A DNA stretch of 64,000 nucleotides from Neoceratodus forsteri (taxonomy: Eukaryota; Chordata; Ceratodontiformes; Ceratodontidae). This document shows, piece after piece, positions 56,093-64,000 of the stretch. The stretch's first letter is position 1. Each line of letters begins with the position of its first letter. Under the pieces are notes generated by a model that saw nothing but the letters and a program-made list of their open reading frames with translations, was not told where the DNA came from and made no database searches. The stretch is from assembly GCA_016271365.2 (NCBI GenBank), contig CM057449.1, forward strand, positions 1,568,062,501 to 1,568,126,500. The letters run 5' to 3'. The position numbers were made by a program, and so were the translations under genes.

Positions 56093-56530
56093 ATTTTATT
56101 TTTTATTTATTTCGTTTTTGTTGACTGGATAAGTGCACTAGACAAATCCTTCCTATTTTCAGGCACAACCCAGGAAGGGGGATACAGATGAATGCCAACT
56201 GACCTTGAACCAGATTAAGCTGTTGGTGGTGTTTTTAGTGAATAAGGGAAATTTGGCCTGGACACTGGGGAAATTCCTTTACTTTTTTTGATAAGTGCCA
56301 TGGGATCATTAACATCCACCTGAACTACCACCAATCCAGGCAGATAGGACCTCGGTATAACATCTCATCTGCAAAACGGCACCTCAGAAGTGCAGCACCC
56401 CTCTCATGCTGCACTACAGTGTCAGTACTGGGATAGTAACCCAAGTGCCAGATGTGGGAACTAAACCCACAGCTCTTTGATCTCCCGGCCTCAGAGGCGA
56501 GTGTGCTACCAACTGAGCCACTATGGGGTC
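56093..56530 (-). mobile_element. tRNA-derived SINE, second copy
   Basis: On the minus strand: TGGCTCAGTTGGTAGCACAC (A box), GTGGGTTTAGTTCCCACATC (B box), GAGGTGCCGTTTTGCAGATG, the central-domain text, and the tail TGGGTTGTGCCTGAAAATAG with CAACAAAAACGAAATAAATA. It differs from 28591-29020 at many sites, so both are old copies of one family. The oligo(A)-like end is AAATAAAAAATAAAA. Confidence 0.88.
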
Positions 56531-58340
56531 AAAACTCATTTGGGGAATCCACTTTTCACCATGATCATATAATATTTGGCAGTCAGGTTGGGCCCTTTGA
56601 TAACACTTTTTATATGTTTCCCCATAAAACATTTAGAACCTTAACAGTGGGAATTAGAAAAACTTATAACTTAAAATGATATAACAGTTCAGCTGTGTGC
56701 AAACCATTGGTAAAAGTATCAGATCTCTGCCCACTGAGACCCGGTGGCATCTGAGGTGGGAATCACCATTTTCCTTTATAGTGGTGCAGTTCAAAATATT
56801 CACCAACAAAGTTGCTTTGTACTTACCAGTGGAATCACAGATCATCCTGGATAGTAGGATGGGTGGAAAATCACTGTAAATTAAGTGAAGCCTGCCAGAA
56901 TGAAGCCCAGTGTCACAAGTGTCCTGCATGGCAAAAGGGATTAACTCCCATTGAAACTGTATTGTTTGCTACAGTAACTCTACTGCAGAATTTTGCAGAG
57001 TTTGGCTTCATCCTGGTGGGCTTCACTGTATGTTTGCACAACAAATTTTGTGGTCCCTGCTTATGGAGGAGAAAGGGTGAACTTGATGAACCTCGTGTCC
57101 CTTTTGACCTTAAATTACTACAGTATGTTATTTAAGTTATAAGGCATGACAAGGGGTGCATTATGGTGGGATAATAGCCCTCGTCGGGTAGGTTGAAGCA
57201 CGAGGGAAAGCAGAGTACATCCACCACCTGAGAAGGGCCATTGGCCCACCATAACACACCGCTTGGACTGCCTTATTGCAATTATCAAATGGGCCCTTTC
57301 TAGTAAATCGGATGTATTTTGAAACATATTACTTTCAGTCAGGCTGTTGTGCTGGTTTAACGGCCCAGCTGAAAGCACCTCTTGGCCATTCAGGAGCCAG
57401 CATTCTTTCTACCCATTTCATAATATGTCATTAACTTCTCTGGTGAAATTTGTAATCTGTTTGTTCACAGGTCTGGACTCTAGCCACTGCACCACACAGC
57501 TATACAGCTTCTCAAAGAAGGGAAGTCCATCTGAATGCGTTTAACCTCCTGGTAGCTGTAGTGCACTATAGACAGTTTTGATCAGCAGTGAGAGTACTTT
57601 CAACATACTGAACCGGTATTAGTTAAACTATGTTTTTAAAAAGACCTTCTTTAAGCAAATACAGAATTTCCACTGTTAAACCTTTCACTTTATATTCCAC
57701 ATATAAACTGACATTTTCAGTTATGAGACAAAATTTCAAGCAAAATCCCACCCTCCTGAATGAACAGATCTGACAAGTGCCATCAAATAGCAATCAAAAA
57801 ACAGTACAGCATTTCCCATGACTGACTAAAACTCATTTCTGCAACTTAAAAGCCACACAATAAATATTTATCCCTTGCTAACTTTTGGCAGCAGTTAGGG
57901 GCAGATTTATCTCTCTATATGTATATTTTTCTCTTGGTAGAAACATCTCTGAACCCTGAATGATACACCTCATTTGCATATAGCCATGACAACAGCGTCT
58001 CGGACCTGAACAAAATGTTCAGAATATGAACGTAAAACACTTCTCAGCAAAGTTTTAAAACATGTTTATTGATATTTAATAGTCTACCATAAGGATCCAA
58101 AATACGGAGGCATGGGTACCCCTCACTTTAAGAATTATTGTTGGGCAACACAACTAACTAGTTTGAAACAGTGGCATGGTGGCCAGTGTCAGAATACAGA
58201 TGTCCAGATGGAAAGGGAATGGACTCAATCAACCAGGCTCAGGGACCTTCTGTACAGCTACTTCATACAAAATTTACAGAAAGCTAAGAGGAATTATATT
58301 GTAGAGCATTTGCTTACAATATGGCACAAGGTACATAGGT
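56531..58340. other. No gene; contains a small palindrome at 57151-57264
   Basis: At 57151-57264, AAGGGGTGCATTATGGTGGG pairs with CCCACCATAACACACCGCTT and inner text pairs as AGCCCTCGTCGGGTAGG against CCACCTGAGAAGGGC. It is a MITE-sized foldback of about 114 bp. The other text shows no supported coding region. Confidence 0.55.
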
Positions 58341-58561
58341 TTAAAGGAATACTGTCAACCAGTTTTCCATTATATTATTTCGAGTTAAACTCACATTTTA
58401 TGATTGCTTACCTTCTATAAAATTCATTGATGCTGCTGTTTGTTTTGTCTGTCTCCTTGTTTAGTAGAACAGAAATGCATGCTAATGTATATTAATAAAC
58501 AACTGTGTTTTGTTTCAAATCCTGAATCTATTCTTCTTGAATGCTTCCTGAACATTAGAAA
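58341..58561. mobile_element. T2-like MITE end, broken by the LTR
   Basis: TTAAAGGAATACTGTCAACC starts a stretch that follows the reverse complement of 42100-42334 for about 220 bp (for instance ACATTTTATGATTGCTTACC and TTGTTTAGTAGAAC). The match stops at GAACATTAGAAA (58561), exactly where the LTR starts. The far end of this MITE is not in the window. Confidence 0.82.
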
Positions 58562-60066
58562 TGTAACCCCCCTTGTTACCTGGGGTTACTAGAATCCCAG
58601 TAAGACCTAGTGGTAGGCAGTGAAGGTAGCTTGTGAAACTCCAGTTAAATGGGTTTCACACTGTCTCACTCTGTTCTCAGTCACAGCTGAGAAGTGAGAG
58701 ATGACATCACCATAGAACTGTCGCAGCTGCATAAGCCACATTGGAATCTGCAGCTCAGGGAGTGAGTTTAGAACTTTGAGAGTTTTCAAAACCAGTTGTC
58801 TGTTTGCCTCCCAGCAGGAAGGAGCTTCTGTTTACCTTTTGAAAGCGGTGGAGACCGCTGTCCAGGTCTCAGTGCCCCCTCCCTCCGGGGGGGTGGAAGA
58901 AAAGTCCCTCTGTGGATGCCAGGGGCAATCCCCTATGTCCACTATGGAAGAAAGCTGCCTGTTTTCAGTTCTGTTCTTGTATAACAGTAAAAGAAATGGT
59001 ACTTTGCCTGTGGGCACCTGCAATGAATGGTGAGTGTTTCCATTTGAAGGGCAAACCAATTGTTTCATCAGTTTGGAAATATAAAGGAAGTTGGAATGTG
59101 GACTGCTATTTGGGAGGACTATTTCAACTAGGACAAACAAATAGAGCAGTGAAAAAGTCTAAAGTTTTAATGGATTTCAAGTAATGCTGTAGAGGGGGTG
59201 CTTTAGGTCATCCACCGTTTAATCTACATTTTCACAGTTTAAGTTTATGTTTGTCCAGAGAAATGGCCGGGTATGGGCTGTGGGAGCTGGAGGTGGGAAC
59301 ACCCCCCATCTTTAGTAACCAGGTCCACCTCTACGGATTTCTTCTGTGATTTGCTACTTGCCTCATGCGCCTGGCCAGTGATGAGGTGGGTACCCAGATG
59401 TGGGTCGCAACTTGAAAATCTCTCTAGGAGTCACAGACTCTATGTGGTGTGGGGAGCCACAGGATGGGAAATATTCTCCTTGTTTGATGGGAGTTCATGG
59501 AAGTAAGAAAACAAATCTCTCTAGGAATCGCAGACTCTAAGTGGTGTGGGGAGCCACAGCTTGGGAAAATATACTCCTTGTGTGATGGGAGTCTCTCCAA
59601 GTAAAGTTTGGTTCATTCTTTAAATGGACCACAGTCAAGTGGCCGGCAGGGAGCTGGGCCAGTCGGCCTGTGTATCCAATGCGCATGCAAAGTCCGGGCT
59701 GAGTGCCTGGTGGGTCCAGAGCCAGACAATAGTAAAAATGTGTTCATTCTCAAATGGACTGCCTTTAGTCTCTATCCGCATATACAGTGAACGTAGCCCT
59801 TTGGGGGAACATCAATGCTTTGTCATGTGTCAGCTAGTTTTGAATAAAGCCACACTGAAAAATCCCAATCCAGGTTCTGGACATTGCAGTTATTGCTTCC
59901 TGTAGTTGGATTTACTTGGGTGCCCCTTTACAGAGTAGCCAAACCTAGGTCCCTTGTGCCAGGTAACCTCATCCTCCCCGAACCCAGGTCCCCACCAGGT
60001 ATTGCTGCCAATGCCAACAGCATGCCACCTGTCATTTTAGTAAAAAGGCAGGGGTGAGGGGTTACA
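58562..60066 (+). repeat. Long terminal repeat of an LTR retroelement
   Basis: It begins TGTAACCCCCC and ends GGGGTTACA, the TG...CA form with short inverted ends. A TATA-like TATACA lies at 59781-59786 and AATAAA at 59843-59848, so R would be about 60-80 bp and U5 about 200 bp. U3 holds a direct duplication (59416-59592). The start cuts into a MITE, which fixes the 5' boundary. A primer-binding-like site follows at 60071. The partner LTR would lie beyond the window, so identity as a 5' LTR is an inference from the primer-binding site. Confidence 0.72.
59416..59592. repeat. Direct duplication in U3
   Basis: Two copies of about 78 bp start at 59416 and 59513: AATCTCTCTAGGAGTCACAG and AATCTCTCTAGGAATCGCAG, each ending CTTGTTTGATGGGAGT or CTTGTGTGATGGGAGT. 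Duplicated enhancers are common in LTRs. Offset is 97 bp with a 20-bp spacer. Confidence 0.85.
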
Positions 60067-60070
60067 AAAA

Positions 60071-60090
60071 TGGAGGCACCACTTTGGATT
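60071..60090 (+). promoter_or_regulatory. Putative primer-binding site (tRNA-Gln-like)
   Basis: TGGAGGCACCACTTTGGATT starts four bases after the LTR end. It resembles the 3'-end complement of glutamine tRNA (which begins TGGAGG and has CCAC and GATTTG) with a few differences. The tRNA assignment is from memory and tentative; the position is what supports it. Confidence 0.55.
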
Positions 60091-60221
60091 TGTTCGGGAA
60101 GGAAGGTACTTGGGCAAGTAGGCTAGCGTTTTGGCTATCTGGCAGTTGGTAGCCCAAAAAGTTAAAGCAATTTCCCTAGTGTGTTGCTGTGTGCTGTGAA
60201 TCTTGTGCTGCTGTTTAAAAA

Positions 60222-60593
60222 ATGCCAACTGTTTACCAAGGAGCTGTAAAGCCAAAGAGTGTGCCCTTGTCCTGCATCATCAAAAAAGTTTACAGCGTTT
60301 TTGTCAGTTTTAAAATGAATTTCTGTGAAGGAAAGTGCGGAAACCTAGGGGTAGCAACAGAGAAAATATGCCCTGGATGTTGGAAATGCTTTCTGTGTAA
60401 AGTAAGAGACTGCAGAGTTAATGGCAATGTTACATGGTTGAAATGGGCTCCCGCCGTGGAGTCAGTTGAGAAAAAAAAGTGCATTTTACAGTTTAAATTT
60501 GACTGCTCGACGATTGCCGTGATTAGAGGAGCCCTCGTGAGGAAGAAGAGCCTCATTTGCATGGCGTCGTATGGTTGGTCAGTTTGCCATTAG
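60222..60593 (+). CDS. Unrecognised Cys-rich ORF after the LTR
   Basis: This 123-codon frame starts about 130 bp past the primer-binding site. A cysteine cluster, FCEGKCGN then KICPGCWKCFLCKVRDC, lies at residues 33-63 and could bind metal. No family is recognised. It sits in a CpG-containing leader. It may be a chance ORF: there is no homologue to compare with and no sign of conservation. If real it would be the first ORF of the retroelement. Confidence 0.3.
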   Translation: MPTVYQGAVKPKSVPLSCIIKKVYSVFVSFKMNFCEGKCGNLGVATEKICPGCWKCFLCKVRDCRVNGNVTWLKWAPAVESVEKKKCILQFKFDCSTIAVIRGALVRKKSLICMASYGWSVCH

Positions 60594-60887
60594 TCCCGCT
60601 CCTCAGCCAGCTCTTCTGTGACTGCTTCAGCATTCGAGAGGGAGACAGAGAGTAGTGCGTGTACTGGCAGTGGAGGAGCATCGCCAGGATTCAAAGCGCT
60701 GTGAAACAGTTCAAAAAGTGACTTTTAAGTTTAAAATCGGGCTCAACCCGCAAATCGATCGTGGGATTAGTGAATTTTGTGGTTAAAAACGACGATCGCG
60801 GAGACTGCCCGCCCGTTTGCATTCCGAGGCCTTCAAAATCTGGCTGCAGACCGTTTTACCCCATCGCAGCAAGTTGCTACAATAACA

Positions 60888-61453
60888 GTGAGTAAACAAT
60901 TAAAACTGCTCAATCAGTGATTTTCAGAAAATGCCATATAAAATGTTTGTGCAGCTGTATAGTCGCTTTGCAAGTAGCGACTGTGATGTCCTGCTGGCAA
61001 GTGCAAGTCTGTAAAGCCATTAAATGTGTGCATAGCAATGAAAGTAGCCTCAGTTGTTTAAAGTTTGCAGCCAGAGAGAGACTGTGGGTTGTAAAAAGTG
61101 CAACACTAGTAGAAGCAGGCAATCCTGTGCTGAAACCTGAAGTTTTTAAGGGACTGTAATTAAATGAATGCTGCCAGCAAGTGAAAAATCCAAGGAAAAT
61201 CCTGTAAATGTGTGAACAGCCAGATCAGAACAAGTTGTGCAGTTGAGTAAAAGTTATCAGTAGCTGATGTAAATCGGGTGCGCAGTGGCTTGACCCAGAG
61301 TCTAAATATTGATGCACAGGAGTGCTGCCGCCGCCATTACAGGGTGGGGTAGTAAAGTAAACACAGCAGCAGAGGAGCCATTTTAAAGCTACAGAGTGTG
61401 TTCATTTAAAGTGGGACTTTCAGTTACAGTGAATTTTGTTTGTTTTTCTGCAG
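60888..61453 (+). other. Putative intron in the leader
   Basis: The donor ACA|GTGAGTAAA at 60888 and the acceptor TTTTGTTTGTTTTTCTGCAG ending at 61453 are strong consensus sites. The acceptor is followed after two bases by ATG (61456), the start of the next ORF. The upstream leader (60600-60887) is CpG-rich against a CpG-poor background. Splicing is inferred from sequence signals only. Confidence 0.5.
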
Positions 61454-61455
61454 TT

Positions 61456-62577
61456 ATGGCCTCAGGACCAGCTCGTTACCCGGATCATGCCCGGGTTGCA
61501 GTAACAGCAGCAGTAAATAGACTGAGAGATATTGAAAAGTGGTGCTATGGAGGGCAACTCCCTCCTGATGTGGCAATTTCTAATTATCCAGTGCGTGTAT
61601 GCCAGATGTGTTTGAGTGCTGGAAGGGATGTCTTCATGATTCCTCACTGTGCTGGATGTCTACAAAAATATGGCTTGTATAAAGTGTCTCCAATTCGTTT
61701 GGCTCCCACATGGACAAAAATTCAAGAATCTGCAGTTGGCAGCACACAGCATCAGGCGGAGTCTGTGGAGGAAGGTCCCTCGGGGGAGTGTGGCACAAAG
61801 TTAAGGGTGCAGAATTAGAGACTGAATCTGAAATTGAAGTTTTGGATGCTAGATCTCAGAAAGAAAGTTTGGATAAAGCATCAGTAGACCCCTGGGTGGG
61901 GGGGCCTAGTCCAAGTCTCGCAGGTGAAGATGAGATGCGGGAGGCCTTTGAATGGGAGGTGTCGACCTCCGCTCCTAGTGATGAATGGATAGTCTCTGGG
62001 ATGAGAACGACTGCTCACTCCTGGGCTCAGATCCTCAGTGAAGAGGAAGATGAGGGGGAACCTATGTGGCCTTGTGAGAAAGGAACGGGTACACAGCCTC
62101 AAGATCTTGCTTTGGAGGAATGTGTTCAGGAAGGTGGTGATGCCACTGCCCTGGCTTTACAAGAAGAAGAAGTCAGGGATCCGTTTTTAATTTCTTTGAG
62201 GATGCGAAACTGGCAGAACCAGGACTGGCCACCCCCAAGCCAGGCCAGTGGTTTTAGATTGACCAAAGCAAGTAAAGAGGAGAGACTGGTTCGTAGAAAG
62301 GCCAAATGAAATCTATGGTATGACCTTTCCTACCTTTCCTCGGAGAGTCTGGGAGGAGATTGAGGACTGCAGGAAATCCTGGATCTGGGATGAAGCAATG
62401 AAGCATGTGCATCCTGGGGTCAACCAGCATGTAAAAAATAGACTGTTTCACGAAAAGTATACACAGTGGAAGAGAGGCAGGACACTGTTTATGGACAGAG
62501 TGAGAATAGTGGATGGAGAGGGACGTGAAGTCTCCCACTGTGTGAATTATGTTCGCCCAGACAGGGTAATAATTTAA
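61456..62577 (+). pseudogene. Unrecognised ORF chain with Cys pairs and acidic region
   Basis: Three frames follow in order. The first (61456-61818, Met directly after the acceptor) has DHARVAVTAAVNRLRDIEKW, and VCQMCLSAG with HCAGCLQKYG, four cysteines that could form a zinc site. The second (through 62309) is acidic: ETESEIEVLDARS and SEEEDEGEPMW. The third (about 62263-62577) has FPRRVWEEIEDCRKSWIWDE and YTQWKRGRTLFMDRVRIVD. Frame changes occur at about 61780 and within 62263-62307. Acidic and basic halves with Cys pairs suggest a regulatory or nucleic-acid-binding protein, but no family is recognised. It is not gag-like by eye. Because it may belong to an endogenous retroelement, no joined protein is given. 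Confidence 0.55.
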
Positions 62578-62789
62578 GCCCCTGACCCCCGGTACTATTG
62601 GCCTCAGTGCAAGGACCTCCCAGTAATTAAGCCCGTGCCTACAAAATGGAGAGCCGAGCAGTGGTAGTCAATACTGCCACATCTAGACTGTGAAGTGCCC
62701 TTATTGATCTGCCAATATGAATAACCAAGGACTCAGGTGCTCCACATTCTTCAATCTACAGTGTACTGTCTTGTTTAGCAACCATCTAC

Positions 62790-62990
62790 TGGCCCACCAG
62801 ATGACTTCAGATCCAGAGAAGACACCAGTTCAGCTGTTTCCTGTTCATCGCCTGGTAATCGGATGACGTTGGACCAGCTGTTTTTCTTTTTGTTCCTGTT
62901 CTAAGGTTCCTTCTCCAGAGATGACATCAACCCAGCTGTTTCCATATGTGCCCTCCTATGTTTCCCGGAAGATGTCCACCCAGCTGTATC
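62790..62990. repeat. Imperfect tandem repeat, about 75-bp unit
   Basis: Three to four repeats of a unit with GATGAC(G)T(T/C) and CCAGCTGTTT: AGTTCAGCTGTTTCC, GGACCAGCTGTTTTTC, CAACCCAGCTGTTTCC and CACCCAGCTGTATC. They lie downstream of the last ORF and before the second putative donor. Confidence 0.65.
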
Positions 62991-63063
62991 AGAAGAAATG
63001 CTGCCAGGGAGAGTCTTCGGCTGCGGTGCAGGTCGGTGCCTAGTCTTATACTACAAGAGGCTG

Positions 63064-63468
63064 GTAAGTCCAAAAAACCCTCTTTTTCTATCTTTATGAC
63101 ATTGCAGTACACACCCTACACTATAGACTTCAAAAATGTGTGAACTGTCTGCAAAGACTCTCCCCTTTGGGAATTTGGCCTTCTAGAACTGTGTTTCACG
63201 GGGCTCCGGCCCAGGAGACACTCTTTATTGGACTAGCCTTTGGGCCTTGTGGTCACTAGTTGGGACTTTTAGGGCACTCCATCCCCCCAAATGTGTATTG
63301 TAAATAATGTCATTATTGTACTCTAATGTAAATACTGTTTTTCTACCTTTTTCTAAAAAAATCTTTTTTGGGATTGTTCAGTGTTTTTTCTGTATGGTAG
63401 GGGTTGTTGTTGTTTTTTAGGTAGACGTGTATGCAGATTAGGAGTGTGTGTTTGTCTTTTTCTTACAG
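63064..63468 (+). other. Second putative intron
   Basis: The donor GAGGCTG|GTAAGTCC starts at 63064 and the acceptor TTTGTCTTTTTCTTACAG ends at 63468. The 405-bp span is T-rich in its 3' half, as expected for a polypyrimidine tract. Another acceptor-like TTTTCCTTCCACAG ends at 63615. Confidence 0.45.
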
Positions 63469-64000
63469 GTGTTCCTGGAAAGACAGAAGAGAAGACAAGA
63501 AGAGGAGGAGGGGCTCATCGGAGTTCCTCGTCAGTGCTTTATTGTGTAGAATTTAAAGTACTGTGTCATTATTGCTATGGTTGTTACTGTGTTAACCCTC
63601 TTTTCCTTCCACAGATGTGATTGTGGGGGTAGGGAGAAAGTATTTCTTGGTATTCTAATGGTTGTAGTTGCAGGTTGCCCAAGGTCGGGAGGTCCCTGGG
63701 TTTTGTTTTTGTTTGGGATATTATGTTAGAGGCAGATAGGTTTTCTCTAGAGGGTTAGGGGGGATGGACAGGCTGTGGCCCTGACCTGTAGTAGGGGCCG
63801 CAGTGCTGATCTAGCAGGGCTATACTCTGGATGGTTCTACCAGAGCCACTAGGTGTCCATAGTAAGTGGATAGTGTAGAGGCTGACATGTCAGCTATAGG
63901 CCTCTAGGCCCTTTGTGTTGCTTGCCTGTGGTTGCACATGGTAGGAGAGGGCCTGATCACCCCCCTCCGCAGGTAGCACATAGGGTGGGATGGCCTAAGG
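63469..64000. other. End of window; no further gene recognised
   Basis: A purine-rich stretch (AAGACAGAAGAGAAGACAAG) follows the acceptor at 63468. No long frame or second LTR is visible before the window ends. Confidence 0.35.

Noticed and set aside
59029..59034. Splice donor GTGAGT in the LTR
   Set aside because: It lies in U3 upstream of the TATA box, so it would not be in the viral-type transcript.

Overview
The window reads as repeat-dense nuclear DNA of a vertebrate. The recognisable classes are CR1- and L2-type LINEs, a tRNA-derived SINE with a V-SINE-like centre, a DIRS tyrosine-recombinase retrotransposon, Penelope-like elements, hAT transposons, and MITEs with TTAAAGG ends like the T2 MITEs of frogs. 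That mixture, with deep nesting and no obvious host exon, fits a large sarcopterygian genome such as a lungfish or an amphibian. This is an inference from repeat content; the species cannot be fixed from the sequence. Nearly every coding region is broken, so most protein entries are given as pseudogenes.

Layout. 0-3 kb: CR1 remnants on both strands. 3.0-9.24 kb: a nearly complete DIRS element on the minus strand with inverted terminal repeats, an internal complementary region, tyrosine recombinase, RNase H, reverse transcriptase and gag-like region. 10.3-14.0 kb: a DNA transposon carrying a 60-bp minisatellite; a Penelope-like element with long inverted flanks sits inside it, and a hAT MITE sits inside that. 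14.1-22.9 kb: foldback elements, a satellite-like region split by a CR1, (AT)n tracts and a second CR1 remnant. 22.9-29.2 kb: a long CR1 with esterase-type ORF1 and endonuclease/RT ORF2, interrupted by a MITE, a hAT-like element and a SINE. 30.3-34.1 kb: an AT-rich esterase-bearing LINE. 35.9-39.0 kb: an L2-type LINE. 39.2-40.0 kb: the 3' end of a LINE whose tail matches the SINE tail. 40.3-44.8 kb: a second Penelope-like element with four or five insertions. 46.2-55.8 kb: a hAT transposase gene interrupted by a retroposed poly(A) sequence, a palindromic hAT MITE and a CR1 that itself holds a 3.05-kb hAT element and another LINE tail. 56.1-56.5 kb: another SINE. 58.34 kb to the end: a TTAAAGG MITE broken by a long terminal repeat with a primer-binding site, followed by a CpG-rich leader, splice-like signals and an unrecognised acidic ORF.

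Insertion order can be read from target-site duplications at several places. No active host gene, rRNA, CRISPR or operon-like unit was found. The two most unusual regions are the LTR unit at the right end, which carries a spliced non-gag-like ORF after its primer-binding site, and the 432-bp element at 42721-43152 with perfect 62-bp terminal direct repeats and a 12-bp target duplication inside a Penelope-like element.
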